Of a stretch of DNA of 64,000 nt, positions 57,501-59,317 are shown piece by piece. The first letter of the stretch is position 1. Each line of letters starts with the position of its first letter. The stretch is taken from NCBI RefSeq assembly GCF_905404315.1, contig NC_066286.1, positions 2,363,501 to 2,427,500 on the forward strand, in the 5' to 3' direction. Origin of the DNA: Leptidea sinapis. Taxonomy: Eukaryota > Arthropoda > Insecta > Lepidoptera > Pieridae. Made by a program: the position numbers and the translations under genes. Below the pieces are notes generated by a model. That model was not told where the DNA came from. It searched no databases and was given only the letters and a program-made list of their open reading frames with translations.

Positions 57501-59317
57501 ACAACGACACAGCTGGTTCCTGCACTGGCCAAAGTTCTGCTTTTCGGTCTGGGCGGGGTTTTTCCCATCGAGAATATCTACTCAGCCACGAAGACCGGTT
57601 AGTGCCATGATCATAGAATAATAAAATAGAGGTCTTCTCTTGTATTGTTCATTTCCTTACATCATTTACACGCCTAGATAGACTGTTAACCTCTATTCTG
57701 AGCAATGAAAAAAAAAAGGCCGCTGATATTGTTGCGCCCATTCTTCTCAGGTCTGAGGCATTCTTTTTGGAATGGGTGGTAGTTTTTGACTTTCAATATG
57801 TGATGTCATATCCTATTTTGAATAAAAATATTTGAAGGCGAGTGTAAGACGTAGCTTGTTACGCACACTAAACTAATAAACCTGGCCTGTTTTCATCGGT
57901 TGCTCAAGCAGAAAGAGACGTTTCTAGACCTATAAATTATCTAAATTTATTTTCTGGTTTTTCAATAATACTTCTATTATACTAATATTAAAAAAAACGA
58001 CCTTTCTCACTTCACTTTAAAATCTGTCTCCCTTTCGGTCACATTATCTGTGGACCTCGCTGGAACATGAACCCTCCCGTTCCCGTTTCACCCCCTCACG
58101 CTCGTACTGTTGCGTCAGTACGGTTTGCAGTTTCATTACCGTTAGGTACATATTGTCGTGCTATCACTGCCTTGTTTTTCATTATTATATTTTGACTTTT
58201 GTTGTTAATAGTTCGTTAGTTTCTGTTGTTCTGTGTTGCTATATTAGTTCTGACAGAAAAATAAATACTTTTTTTAACTTAACCCAGATTCATTCATTGA
58301 TTTTTCATCATTATAATAATAATAATCAGCATCACAACACATTTACATCTTTTTTTTTTTTTTTTAATGGAATAGAAGGACAAACGAGCGTACGGGTCAC
58401 CTGTTGTTAAGTGATCACCGCCGCCCATACTCTCTTGCAACACCAGAGGAATCACAGGAGCGATTCCTCTGGTGTTGCAAGAGTACATCAACCAGTAATA
58501 CAGAAAAAAATTTGTTGTTGGTGAGTGTCCGCTCGATACCCGATCTATAAAAAAAAGTTGGACATTAAATATATTACTTAAACAAAAAAAATAAATAAAA
58601 TGTGATGTTACAGCAGTTTTAACAGTTTGTGCAACTGTTACAAAACCATAAATTTTTTGATAAGTCTCACTAAATAATGCATAGGCGTATACCTCTCTCT
58701 ATGAGTGCGATATTTACTGTGCTCGGATATGTACTGTACTTCCCAGTCAGGTAGACTACGATAGAAATAGTATTTACATAATATTTACTATATCAAATTA
58801 ATTTGCATGCCTAGTTAAGCCTGGCGAAACATGTGAAACTGTAAGATTATACCATCGTAACATACCAGGTTTATACGCAAATAAAGAATTTGATTGATTG
58901 ACAGTGTCGCTTGTTAAAAAAGTTTGCGACAAGTCCGAACTATAAACAAGTCCCGATACAAAAATCCCTTAAATATGGATTAGTAATACCGAAGGACACA
59001 TTGCATATACACTAACCAGGTTATCTTGATAATATTAATAAAATAATTTGATATATTATGTCAGAGTACGGTACTATTAATATCGTATTCGTGTATACAA
59101 CCCTCCAGTAAAAATATATTTATTTTACTCAACAGGTAAAGAAACATGTTTCGAGAAAATAAAACAGCGGTTCGGTGAACGTTGCACGTATGTGGTGATC
59201 GGAGATGGACAGGATGAAGAGGCGGCCGCCAAAGCCAAGAATTATCCCTTCTGGAGGATATCCGGCCACTCAGACATAGCGGCGCTCTACAACGCGCTTG
59301 ACATGGGCTTCTTATGA
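8530..59317 (+). CDS. eya: Eyes absent (Eya), full coding region, 14 exons
   Basis: Eya is a transcriptional co-activator that works with Sine oculis/SIX and Dachshund in the retinal determination network, and it is also a HAD-family protein tyrosine phosphatase. Joining 8530-8604, 20623-20660, 41450-41715, 44403-44517, 46439-46543, 47954-48107, 48842-48995, 49843-49942, 50485-50656, 54357-54446, 55626-55837, 56232-56354, 57476-57597 and 59136-59317 gives 1,908 nt, 635 codons plus TGA, in frame at every junction. Residues 1-364 are a low-complexity Ser/Pro/Tyr-rich transactivation region. Residues 365-635 are the EYA domain with D371 and D373 of the DxDxT motif, T545 in VTTTQL, K577 and D599 in IGDG, in the spacing expected for motifs I-III of EYA phosphatases. 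The start ATG has A at -3 and G at +4 and an in-frame TGA 6 nt upstream. Alternative first exons, known for fly eya, cannot be excluded. Confidence 0.95.
8904..9291. mobile_element. Inverted-repeat element with AACCGACTTCAA ends
   Basis: Starts AACCGACTTCAAGAAGG and ends TTTTTGAAGTTGGTT, so the termini are inverted copies. Contains GTATGTACACCGATTACTC. This type is common in lepidopteran genomes (family knowledge). It has no coding capacity. Confidence 0.55.
9791..10098 (+). repeat. Family A, copy 3 (full length)
   Basis: Nearly complete sense-strand copy from GTGGGAGGCTCCTTTGCACA to the terminal run of A after GTCTCGTCCTTTATTG. It defines the length of the family together with copy 4. Confidence 0.75.
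10689..10716 (-). repeat. Interstitial telomere-like tract, (CCTAA)5
   Basis: Five perfect CCTAA units plus CC, the complement of the insect telomere repeat TTAGG. The flanks on both sides share ACCATATAAAGAC, so unit and flank were duplicated together. Confidence 0.75.
10841..11468 (+). mobile_element. Helitron-like non-autonomous element, interrupted
   Basis: Starts after A with TCTCTAATATACAAAATTCT and ends GCTGGGTCAGTTAG before T, a one-base variant of the CTAG 3' terminus. It contains the text typical of lepidopteran copies (GAAACGGCTTGACCGATTCT). A family A copy is inserted in the middle. Confidence 0.6.
11035..11354 (-). repeat. Family A, copy 4, nested in a Helitron
   Basis: Minus-strand full-length copy with its poly(A) as a T-run at the left end (about 11035-11048). 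The host Helitron continues on both sides. Confidence 0.75.
11627..11706 (-). repeat. Family A, copy 5 (3' end only)
   Basis: T-run followed by AAATAAGGGACGAGACGAGC, ending at CATTACAATGCAG. The remainder is replaced by a Helitron 3' end. Confidence 0.6.
11706..11794 (+). mobile_element. Helitron 3' end fragment
   Basis: Ends GGACGAAGTCGCAGGTATCAGCTAG|T, a Helitron-type CTAG terminus. A related fragment lies at 37690-37793. Confidence 0.5.
11795..12679. other. eya intron 1, nothing recognised
   Basis: AT-rich sequence without open frames or obvious repeats. Confidence 0.5.
12680..13060 (+). mobile_element. LINE 3' end relic
   Basis: Encodes a degraded C-terminus resembling [13 protein letters not shown]...FKRKISKLS...KKYYLE in shifting frames. 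It is followed by a 3' UTR with GCGAGTTTGTCTCTATTATTG and AATAAA plus an A-rich tail near 13040. It resembles jockey-like LINE tails. Clade uncertain. Confidence 0.5.
13061..14250. other. eya intron 1, nothing recognised
   Basis: Contains TCGATACATCGAATTCGA-like short motifs only. The open frame at 13420-13608 on the minus strand has no protein signature. Confidence 0.5.
14419..14740 (+). repeat. Direct repeat pair, 250 bp apart
   Basis: The segment TTAAACTTATGTGCTCTTGG with the following 30 bp or so recurs in diverged form from 14669. The sequence between has no recognised content. Confidence 0.4.
14785..15090 (-). pseudogene. RTE-like LINE C-terminal relic, family D, copy 1
   Basis: On the minus strand it is related to the other two minus-strand copies, which encode [10 protein letters not shown] and WRPRT motifs of the LINE ORF C-terminus, with DQIWSRS and a QQWTS-like end. 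Frames are broken. The open frames on the plus strand here are shadows. Confidence 0.6.
15701..15744 (+). repeat. (GT)n microsatellite
   Basis: About 22 units, mostly perfect GT with one GC and one TT interruption. Confidence 0.95.
16740..17545 (+). mobile_element. Jockey-like LINE 3' part, family C, copy 1
   Basis: 5'-truncated copy with open coding sequence to the stop at 17333-17335, a 3' UTR with GCCCGCTGAGTTTCTTGCGC, and a terminal TTTGAA repeat. Seven further copies of the tail lie in the window on both strands. Confidence 0.75.
16755..17335 (+). pseudogene. C-terminal fragment of a LINE reverse-transcriptase ORF
   Basis: Open frame of roughly 190 residues beginning [20 protein letters not shown], then [31 protein letters not shown] text and ending FLNDTTDWE. 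This is the thumb and C-terminal region that follows the YADD palm in jockey-type LINE ORF2 proteins. The palm itself is absent because of 5' truncation. The frame extends upstream to 16520 only by chance. Confidence 0.75.
18150..18545 (+). pseudogene. LINE C-terminal zinc-knuckle-like relic
   Basis: Encodes [20 protein letters not shown], then [19 protein letters not shown], the Cys/His-containing tail seen after RNase H or reverse transcriptase in several LINE clades. Upstream parts are frame-shifted. Confidence 0.55.
18590..20030. other. eya intron 1, mostly unrecognised
   Basis: Apart from the AGAAT repeat element end at 18770-18855 nothing is identified. Open frames at 18777 and 19297 (minus) lack signatures. 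Confidence 0.5.
18832..18855 (+). repeat. (AGAAT)n short tandem repeat
   Basis: Four to five AGAAT units, preceded by TTCCACAGGAGC. The flank and the pentamer recur in inverted orientation at 24355-24425, so this is the end of an interspersed element. Confidence 0.6.
20035..20291 (+). repeat. Family A, copy 6
   Basis: 5'-truncated sense copy from ATTGGGTACCACAACTGCG to poly(A) after CTCTTATTTTCAT. Confidence 0.7.
20623..20660 (+). CDS. eya: eya coding exon 2, 38-nt microexon (residues 26-38)
   Basis: Flanked by gattgttgcag and gtaagt, it encodes [12 protein letters not shown] plus two bases of Arg38. Joined to exon 1 it gives [14 protein letters not shown], which matches the basic EPKVKRPKTD-type patch of insect Eya. 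Phase 0 in and phase 2 out agree with exons 1 and 3. It sits alone between a 12.0-kb and a 20.8-kb intron, so gene finders could easily miss it. The basic patch could act as a nuclear localisation signal (inference). Confidence 0.85.
20750..21118 (+). repeat. LINE-tail-like sequence with ATT-rich end
   Basis: CA-rich stretch followed by a 3' UTR-like region ending in TTTTAATAAAGATTATTATTATT. Resembles the 3' end of a non-LTR element. No coding part recognised. Confidence 0.35.
21145..21175 (-). repeat. tRNA-derived SINE fragment (T arm and 3' end)
   Basis: Minus strand reads GAGGTCGTGGGTTCGAGTCC and continues to the ATTGTTC acceptor end, matching the tRNA-like units at 37953 and 39392. Only the 3' half is present. 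Confidence 0.55.
21450..21585 (+). repeat. LINE 3' UTR fragment
   Basis: GGCCGTTGAGTTTCTTG then TTCTTCTCACGAGCTC and a tail ending TTTATTTGACTTTGAACTTG, as in 3' ends of jockey-like lepidopteran LINEs. Related in layout to family C but distinct. Confidence 0.5.
21850..22330 (-). pseudogene. RTE-like LINE C-terminal relic, family D, copy 2
   Basis: Minus-strand frame reads [19 protein letters not shown], then [18 protein letters not shown] and [10 protein letters not shown]...TDDLVKIAG. This is the characteristic tail of a lepidopteran RTE-type LINE. It is degraded. Confidence 0.7.
22924..23262 (-). mobile_element. Helitron-like non-autonomous element, complete ends
   Basis: On the minus strand it begins TCTATACATATAAATAAAAT and ends TTTGCCAGTTCAGCTAG, inserted between A and T. 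These are the TC/CTAG termini and A-T target of Helitrons. Length 339 bp, no coding capacity. Confidence 0.7.
23375..24230 (-). pseudogene. Jockey-like LINE relic, family C, copy 6
   Basis: Minus-strand frames encode [20 protein letters not shown], then FNLPNDIK-like and [20 protein letters not shown] text, all matching the family C ORF C-terminus with frameshifts. The upstream portion includes a thumb-like block near 24100 with [14 protein letters not shown] residues. Confidence 0.65.
24858..25105 (-). pseudogene. RTE-like LINE C-terminal relic, family D, copy 3
   Basis: Minus strand encodes [20 protein letters not shown] and [10 protein letters not shown], then is frame-shifted by a run of 12 G (24985-24996) in the plus strand. 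Confidence 0.7.
24985..24996 (+). repeat. G12 homopolymer
   Basis: Twelve consecutive G inside a family D LINE relic. Such runs are rare in this AT-rich window and prone to sequencing error. Confidence 0.9.
25553..26335. mobile_element. Possible diverged inverted-repeat element
   Basis: The left end GGCCTACTCCTAAAATCGAT and the right end (reverse complement GGTCTACTCGCAAAATCGAC) are similar, and both ends are followed by TATCG-rich text. No clear target-site duplication and no coding capacity. Confidence 0.35.
26365..26530 (-). repeat. Family C LINE tail, copy 7
   Basis: Reverse-strand tail with ATTCAAATATTTTTATTTAA, CACCACCCATTCG and GCGCAACAAACTCAGCGGGC. A second, plus-oriented tail fragment follows at 26575-26660. 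Confidence 0.65.
26700..27529. other. eya intron 2, nothing recognised
   Basis: AT-rich, no long open frame, no clear repeat boundary. Confidence 0.5.
27530..27810. repeat. Interspersed repeat family G, copy 1
   Basis: Shares ACCACTTGGGAA, AAACTCATTGTCACTCTTTT, GTAGATGCATCAATCCAC and ATAAATAAAG with 35500-35725 and 39655-39990. No coding capacity recognised. The orientation is unknown. Confidence 0.6.
28640..28830 (+). repeat. Repeat family F with internal inverted arms, copy 1
   Basis: Contains AGTGTTCCGCCAATATTG at 28698 and the inverted GATTGGCGGAATGAACACT ending at 28824, with CCTGAGGATGCTTCG and GAGGCGAAACGCGTGTCG between. A minus-oriented copy lies at 33115-33320. Confidence 0.6.
29215..29539 (+). 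mobile_element. LINE 3' end, family B, copy 3
   Basis: Encodes [38 protein letters not shown] and [11 protein letters not shown], then a frameshift. It ends in a poly(A) run at about 29530. The best preserved coding copy of this tail. Confidence 0.75.
29870..30310 (+). pseudogene. Family C LINE relic, copy 2
   Basis: Encodes [20 protein letters not shown], then [20 protein letters not shown], and the 3' UTR up to GGGTGTTAGTTTTT. The frame breaks after RCIL. Confidence 0.7.
31075..31372 (+). mobile_element. LINE 3' end, family B, copy 4
   Basis: Encodes [40 protein letters not shown] and [20 protein letters not shown] ending RR-stop, so the ORF end is intact here. A poly(A) run follows at 31364-31372. 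Confidence 0.78.
31678..31745 (-). repeat. LINE tail with TGAA repeats
   Basis: GTATGAATGAATGAAAGTAC then TTTATTGCACTAAATAT: the complement of a 3' UTR ending in AATAAA and short tandem repeats. Confidence 0.4.
31960..32165 (+). repeat. Interspersed repeat family J, copy 1
   Basis: Contains ACTTTAGTGTGCGTGACGAG, CACTCGCGATTTGTATG and TTTTTTCGACGTTTTAACAG. Related copies at 34675-34840 (minus), 36170-36425, 40105-40205 and 57670-57925 (minus, interrupted). Function unknown. Confidence 0.55.
32170..33114. other. eya intron 2, nothing firmly recognised
   Basis: A stretch at 32590-32720 (GTGACAATGCTGCCAACG, GTGGCGGCAAAAAGC) looks like a degraded element but has no partner in the window. Confidence 0.4.
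33115..33320 (-). repeat. Repeat family F, copy 2
   Basis: Minus-strand relative of 28640-28830, with TTCCGCCAATATTTG, CGACACGTGTTTCGCCTC and GGATTTCCGCAAAGTAACG. Confidence 0.6.
33321..34224. other. eya intron 2, nothing recognised
   Basis: AT-rich. No coding signature on either strand. Confidence 0.5.
34225..34310 (-). repeat. Shared coding-like segment DEIFVSSA, copy 2
   Basis: Minus strand encodes [20 protein letters not shown] then TLFQLVV. Matches 7799-7885 in frame. Confidence 0.45.
34675..34840 (-). repeat. Repeat family J, copy 2
   Basis: Minus-strand copy with GCACGCACACTAAAAC, TGTCATACACACTTAAGTAA and AACTGGCCTGTTGTCATG. Confidence 0.5.
35500..35725. repeat. Repeat family G, copy 2
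   Basis: Shares ACAAATCATTTCAATTACAA, GTAGATGCATCAATCCACAC and GAGCATTTTATTAGC with copies at 27.5 and 39.7 kb. Confidence 0.55.
36170..36425 (+). repeat. Repeat family J, copy 3
   Basis: Contains GTGTGTGCGTGAGGCTACCG, TTTGTATGGCACTTTG and TTTTTTTCGACGTTTTCACTG. Confidence 0.5.
36596..36975 (-). pseudogene. Jockey-like LINE 3' end, family M, copy 2
   Basis: Minus strand encodes [20 protein letters not shown], then [20 protein letters not shown] and [12 protein letters not shown], clearly related to the family C C-terminus. The 3' UTR follows with GCGCAAAAAAAAGAATGC. Confidence 0.7.
37690..37793 (+). mobile_element. Helitron 3' end fragment
   Basis: Contains GTTTTAAGAAACAACT, GTACGCGGGTGAAGTC and ends GGATACTAGCTAG. 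Related to 11706-11794. Confidence 0.45.
37953..38025 (+). repeat. tRNA-derived SINE head, copy 1 (tRNA-like)
   Basis: 73 nt with a 7-bp acceptor pairing (GAACGGT/ATCGTTC with one wobble), an A-box-like TGGCACAGTTGG and B box GGGTTCGAGTCCC. The anticodon stem has mismatches and the loop lacks T at position 33, so it is not a functional tRNA. Repeat text common to 39392-39464 flanks it on both sides. Confidence 0.65.
38100..38458 (+). mobile_element. LINE 3' end, family B, copy 5
   Basis: Encodes [20 protein letters not shown] and [20 protein letters not shown], then a frameshift in a run of A. Ends with poly(A) at about 38450. Confidence 0.75.
38459..39129. other. eya intron 2, nothing recognised
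   Basis: AT-rich sequence between a family B tail and the tRNA-like SINE cluster. Confidence 0.5.
39175..39490 (+). repeat. tRNA-derived SINE region, copy 2
   Basis: The tRNA-like unit spans 39392-39464 with a perfect CTCGC/GCGAG anticodon stem, B box GGGTTCGAGTTCC, and loop ACGGAAT. It is preceded by AGTGAGGGTTATCACTTT, also present in inverted form near 37837, and GATTATCAACTGTAAATTCG. A further partial unit lies at 39130-39160. Confidence 0.6.
39515..40075 (-). mobile_element. tRNA-derived SINE family K, copy 1, split by a family G repeat
   Basis: The left part (39515-39656) matches 54945-55110 (ACAAATTATCTCGCCCC, CTCGGAAACAGACACCC). The right part (about 39996-40075) carries the minus-strand B-box unit GGGATTCGAACCCAGGGC. 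The family G insert between them is 39655-39990. Confidence 0.6.
39655..39990. repeat. Repeat family G, copy 3, nested in SINE K
   Basis: Contains TACAACTTGGGAATATTTTG, AAACTCATTGCCACTCTTTT and GATGCATTAATCCACATACA. Confidence 0.6.
40105..40205 (+). repeat. Repeat family J, copy 4 (partial)
   Basis: Contains AAAACAGGCCAGGTATATTA and CTTTAGTGTGCGTGACAAAC. Confidence 0.5.
41066..41381. mobile_element. Harbinger-like MITE just upstream of eya exon 3
   Basis: Ends are inverted (CGGCCGTTCTTAATATACTA and, reverse-complemented, CGGCCGTTCCCAATATTTAG), with TAA on both sides as a target duplication, as for PIF/Harbinger elements. 316 bp, no coding capacity. It ends 68 bp before the exon. Confidence 0.6.
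41450..41715 (+). CDS. eya: eya coding exon 3 (residues 38-127)
   Basis: Acceptor ctcttgcag, donor gtgagt, entered in phase 2 and left in phase 1. The product is Ser/Thr/Pro-rich ([13 protein letters not shown]... to [10 protein letters not shown]) and corresponds to the poorly conserved start of the transactivation region. It has many Ser-Pro and Thr-Pro pairs and no predicted fold. The upstream edge is only 68 bp from the end of a Harbinger-like MITE (41066-41381). A repeat of family A begins about 60 bp after the donor. Confidence 0.93.
41776..41996 (-). repeat. Family A, copy 7, internally deleted
   Basis: Begins TTAGGGATGAGACGAGCAGG, lacks the central part, and resumes at AAATCTCAATTGCCCAGTAA through GCCTTCCACTGGTAAA. 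Lies about 60 bp after the exon 3 donor of eya. Confidence 0.65.
42355..42766 (+). pseudogene. Family C LINE relic, copy 3
   Basis: Encodes [20 protein letters not shown], then frame-shifted [16 protein letters not shown] text. The 3' UTR ends in AATAAAAATATTTGAATTTG. Confidence 0.65.
42895..43130 (+). pseudogene. LINE ORF C-terminal relic
   Basis: Encodes [20 protein letters not shown] then [20 protein letters not shown], the ...S.WNDLPxxI... tail of a LINE reverse-transcriptase ORF. A following (AAT)n run spans 43131-43153. Confidence 0.55.
43376..43516 (+). repeat. Family C LINE tail, copy 4
   Basis: 3' UTR only: GAGTTTGTTGCGCCCATTC, GGAATGGGTGGTAGTTT, and a TTTGAATTTCAATTTCAA end. Confidence 0.7.
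43923..44180 (+). pseudogene. LINE C-terminal fragment with Cys/His motif
   Basis: Encodes [20 protein letters not shown] then [20 protein letters not shown]. The CxxC-x8-HxxxxC pattern is typical of the tail of retrotransposon ORFs. No upstream catalytic part. Confidence 0.5.
44403..44517 (+). CDS. eya: eya coding exon 4 (residues 127-165)
   Basis: Acceptor tatttggaag, donor gtacgt, phase 1 in and phase 2 out. It encodes [12 protein letters not shown] followed by an acidic/Tyr stretch ending YNQYYN. The VKSEXRSPG block is strongly conserved in insect Eya. VKSE also fits the psi-K-x-E SUMO acceptor consensus (motif only). The exon has markedly higher GC than the flanking introns. Confidence 0.94.
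44758..45198. mobile_element. Harbinger-like MITE in eya intron 4
   Basis: Inverted ends GGGACTACACGCACTTATTC and, reverse-complemented, GGGACTACGCGCACTTATTC. TAA flanks both sides as target duplication. 441 bp with a GC-rich interior (TGTTCCGCC repeats). Non-coding. Confidence 0.7.
45770..46015 (+). repeat. Interspersed repeat family I, copy 1
   Basis: Shares TTGATTCGGACAGTGACA, TACATTGTCTTTAAGCACAC, TTGCCGTTCCGCTATCAGAC and AATTATATGTCC with 62500-62650. No coding capacity. Confidence 0.5.
46082..46198 (-). repeat. LINE 3' end, family B, copy 7 (diverged)
   Basis: AAGTGATCACCGCCAGCCATA, CCAGGAGCGTAGCCGGCC and ACGCGCTTTTTTTGTTGG match the reverse strand of other family B tails. Confidence 0.5.
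46439..46543 (+). CDS. eya: eya coding exon 5 (residues 165-200)
   Basis: Acceptor attttgacag, donor gtgagt, phase 2 at both ends. It encodes [15 protein letters not shown] followed by [13 protein letters not shown], the start of the Tyr-rich moderately conserved block (often called ED2). The residues spanning the exon 4/5 junction (YYNSMQQY) match the fly protein. A LINE relic begins about 10 bp after the donor (see 46553-47095). Confidence 0.94.
46553..47095 (+). pseudogene. RTE-like LINE C-terminal relic adjoining eya exon 5
   Basis: Encodes [20 protein letters not shown] and [14 protein letters not shown], then [36 protein letters not shown], and [19 protein letters not shown] in different frames. 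This is the thumb and tail of an RTE-type LINE ORF. Degraded, with a start only about 10 bp past the eya donor. Confidence 0.75.
47344..47385. repeat. Hairpin: 17-bp perfect stem, 8-nt loop
   Basis: Arms 47344-47360 and 47369-47385 are exact reverse complements (GGATTAAGAGGCGCTTA). Intron 5 of eya. No known regulatory family. Confidence 0.85.
47670..47878. mobile_element. MITE in eya intron 5, next to exon 6
   Basis: Inverted ends GCCTAAACACATAGTCGGAT and, reverse-complemented, GCCTAAACACATGGTCGGAA, extending about 32 bp to TACGGCCG. TA flanks both ends. 209 bp, with a GC-rich interior containing short inverted motifs. Confidence 0.65.
47954..48107 (+). CDS. eya: eya coding exon 6 (residues 200-251)
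   Basis: Acceptor catttgtttgtag, donor gtaatt, phase 2 in and phase 0 out. It encodes a Ser/Tyr/Gly-rich segment ([16 protein letters not shown] ... QSFSNTQQ) of the transactivation domain, with several [12 protein letters not shown] aromatic repeats. A 209-bp MITE ends 75 bp upstream of the acceptor, so the polypyrimidine tract and probable branch point lie in the short gap between them. Confidence 0.92.
48842..48995 (+). CDS. eya: eya coding exon 7 (residues 252-303)
   Basis: Acceptor atttgggcag, donor gtaaat, phase 0 in and phase 1 out. It encodes [21 protein letters not shown] then [15 protein letters not shown], the conserved Tyr-rich core of the transactivation region (compare fly QQDYGGYYNEQYGNYY and SPYAVSSPSSSASHGH, from memory of the family). 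It is the best conserved part of the protein outside the EYA domain. Confidence 0.95.
49435..49569 (+). CDS. Small acidic ORF of unknown function in eya intron 7
   Basis: A 44-codon open frame (ATG to TAA). It starts [19 protein letters not shown] and has an acidic Asp/Ser/Trp tail ([15 protein letters not shown]). Its composition is unlike the AT-rich random frames around it. I do not recognise it. Acidic N-terminal tails of this kind occur in some transposases, so it may be a remnant. It could also be a cryptic exon. Confidence 0.25.
   Translation: MNKENEGAPHKRSKIEENDNQRYYDQDSDYWPDSDNDTEEGFLI
49843..49942 (+). CDS. eya: eya coding exon 8 (residues 303-336)
   Basis: Acceptor tatttttttcag, donor gtatgt, phase 1 in and phase 2 out. 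It encodes [21 protein letters not shown] then a basic stretch [11 protein letters not shown]. The adjacent TP and SP sites lie in the region where fly Eya carries MAP-kinase sites (family knowledge). IKNE is a second psi-K-x-E motif. No enzymatic motif is present. Confidence 0.92.
50037..50172 (+). repeat. LINE 3' end, family B, copy 8 (strongly diverged)
   Basis: GCTCATACACATGCCTCAAAG, GGCTGGCAATACTCC and TTTGCAAGAGAGTGTGCTGG follow the family B tail order with many changes. Confidence 0.4.
50485..50656 (+). CDS. eya: eya coding exon 9, start of the EYA phosphatase domain (residues 336-393)
   Basis: Acceptor tgttattgcag, donor gtgagt, phase 2 in and phase 0 out. After an Arg/Gly-rich linker ([13 protein letters not shown]) it enters the catalytic domain at [20 protein letters not shown]371 is the predicted nucleophile and D373 the acid/base of HAD motif I. 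The frame stays open past the donor to a stop at 50774-50776, so intron retention would give a truncated Eya with about 39 extra residues. Confidence 0.97.
51498..51615 (+). repeat. (AT)n low-complexity tract
   Basis: Mostly perfect AT dinucleotides with ATAA interruptions, in eya intron 9. Confidence 0.95.
51860..52283 (+). repeat. Left terminal inverted repeat of the transposon
   Basis: 424 bp, inverted copy of 53837-54260, differing at one visible site. Contains CCGTAATCAGTGGACCAACG and GCAAGCTAGTGCAAAAAAAA. Confidence 0.9.
52405..53472 (-). CDS. Tc1/mariner-superfamily transposase, intact
   Basis: 355 residues from ATG at 53472 to TAA. It would cut and rejoin the element ends. N-terminal residues 5-60 ([38 protein letters not shown]) form the helix-turn-helix type known as DUF4817. 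A second HTH follows, with [10 protein letters not shown] and [20 protein letters not shown]. The catalytic core has WSDESCF (D156), QHDGAPAH (D247) and [15 protein letters not shown] (D284), a D...D(36)D triad. The C-terminal part is basic. An upstream in-frame TTG adds six residues but is unlikely to be used. No stop or frameshift was seen. Confidence 0.9.
   Translation of the reverse strand: MPNTYTPREYAEMYFIYGLCNANARQAARTYRERYPNRDRYPDHRIFLRVNNAYLEGRIPGAANNVGRPRRVDELQILAEVTEEPSTSVRRISRRTGIAKTTVHRILKRNSLYPYHIQRVQALLPADYQRRIDFCAEMLRRCRQDPLFFNSILWSDESCFKRVGVFNIHNLHEWAVVNPRIVREDRFQHQFGVNLWAGILDGKLIGPFELPPRLNGARYLQFLRNDLSNLLANVPQEVCERMWLQHDGAPAHYCRQVREYLNESYPSRWIGRGGTIPWPARSPDLNPLDYFLWGYFKESVYETVNDNERQLRQKLNVVSEKVKNNERALKSLKRNFIRRCRLCLRVRGRHFEHLL
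53837..54260 (-). repeat. Right terminal inverted repeat of the transposon
   Basis: 424 bp, inverted copy of 51860-52283. Its inner edge is at TTATACCTTTTTGG. It ends 96 bp before eya exon 10. Confidence 0.9.
54357..54446 (+). CDS. eya: eya coding exon 10 (residues 394-423)
   Basis: Acceptor attttttccag, donor gtaaga, phase 0 at both ends, exactly 30 codons. It encodes [18 protein letters not shown] then [12 protein letters not shown], the conserved segment after motif I in EYA proteins. Intron 9 upstream holds the intact Tc1/mariner element, which ends 96 bp before this exon. Because the exon is a multiple of three, skipping it would keep frame but remove part of the catalytic domain. Confidence 0.97.
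54593..55214. mobile_element. MITE with TA target site, carrying a SINE
   Basis: The inverted ends (TACTGGGTGGCCGAGAAGTT and, reverse-complemented, TACAGGTGGCCGAGAAGTTG) extend about 48 bp, with TA on both sides. 622 bp in all, but about 220 bp of the interior is a SINE K copy. Tc1/mariner-type by target. No coding capacity. Confidence 0.65.
54945..55165 (-). mobile_element. tRNA-derived SINE family K, copy 2
   Basis: Minus strand carries GGGTTCGAATCCCGGTAGGT (B box) near 55140 and a body matching 39515-39656. It lies inside the MITE 54593-55214. Confidence 0.65.
55626..55837 (+). CDS. eya: eya coding exon 11 (residues 424-494), GC donor
   Basis: Acceptor ctatctttag. It encodes [20 protein letters not shown] ... 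[20 protein letters not shown], very close to fly and vertebrate EYA. The frame and the family length require the exon to end in AAT-AG with gcatgt following (a GC donor) so that Ser494 is completed by the T opening exon 12, giving [13 protein letters not shown]. The nearest GT, three bases further on, would add residues and break the frame. Confidence 0.95.
56232..56354 (+). CDS. eya: eya coding exon 12 (residues 494-535)
   Basis: Acceptor tgatgtttcag, donor gtgagt, phase 2 at both ends. It encodes [20 protein letters not shown] then [20 protein letters not shown], part of the helical insertion typical of EYA domains. Intron 11 before it is the shortest in the gene (394 bp). Confidence 0.97.
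56651..57392 (-). mobile_element. Helitron-like element with a nested foldback MITE
   Basis: The minus-strand 3' end is GTCTGTCGGGTCAGCTAG. The sequence GTGACACGTAATTTATA before the MITE and TTAAGAT after it together resemble the Helitron 5' terminus. The A-T target is not perfect on the CTAG side (G before it). Boundary on the right is inferred. Confidence 0.45.
56984..57384. mobile_element. Foldback MITE, almost entirely palindromic
   Basis: 401 bp with TA on both sides. The two halves are inverted copies of about 185 bp each (TACAGGTGTCCCAAAGTTAG... and ...AACTTTGGGACACCCTGTA), leaving only about 40 bp unpaired in the centre (around ATTAGTTTTTGGCCATTC). Each arm contains CTCGTCTGGGAATCGAACCG or its complement, a tRNA B-box-like motif. 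Confidence 0.75.
57476..57597 (+). CDS. eya: eya coding exon 13 (residues 535-576)
   Basis: Acceptor gtttgttttcag, donor gttagt, phase 2 in and phase 1 out. It encodes [20 protein letters not shown] then [22 protein letters not shown]545 in VTTTQ matches HAD motif II (phosphate-binding Thr) by its distance from D371. A foldback MITE (56984-57384) ends 91 bp upstream. Confidence 0.97.
57670..57925 (-). repeat. Repeat family J, copy 5, interrupted by a LINE tail
   Basis: The left piece has CTGTTAACCTCTATTCTGAGC, the right piece GTAGCTTGTTACGCACACTA and ACCTGGCCTGTTTTCATCGG. A family C tail sits between (57697-57836). Confidence 0.5.
57697..57836 (+). repeat. Family C LINE tail, copy 5
   Basis: 3' UTR only: TTGTTGCGCCCATTCTTC, GGAATGGGTGGTAGTTTTTG, AATAAAAATATTTGAA. 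Confidence 0.7.
58342..58492 (-). mobile_element. LINE 3' end, family B, copy 6, with a foldback end
   Basis: T-run (poly(A) on the minus strand) then GAAGGACAAACGAGCGTACG. The 5' side ends in a perfect inverted repeat: 58432-58453 and 58462-58483, a 22-bp stem with an 8-nt loop. Confidence 0.75.
59136..59317 (+). CDS. eya: eya terminal coding exon 14 (residues 576-635, stop TGA)
   Basis: Acceptor ttactcaacag, entered in phase 1. It encodes [33 protein letters not shown] and [20 protein letters not shown], ending GFL-TGA. K577 and D599 correspond to HAD motif III and the Mg-binding acidic residue by spacing from D371. The C-terminal GFL is as in fly Eya. The last codons are repeated twice in diverged form in the 3' UTR. 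Confidence 0.97.

Noticed and set aside
57357..57602. An 81-codon frame as an independent gene
   Set aside because: It is eya exon 13 plus upstream intron in the same frame.
58153..58410. 85-codon plus-strand frame
   Set aside because: Low-complexity composition, ends in the T-run of a LINE tail, no recognisable domain.
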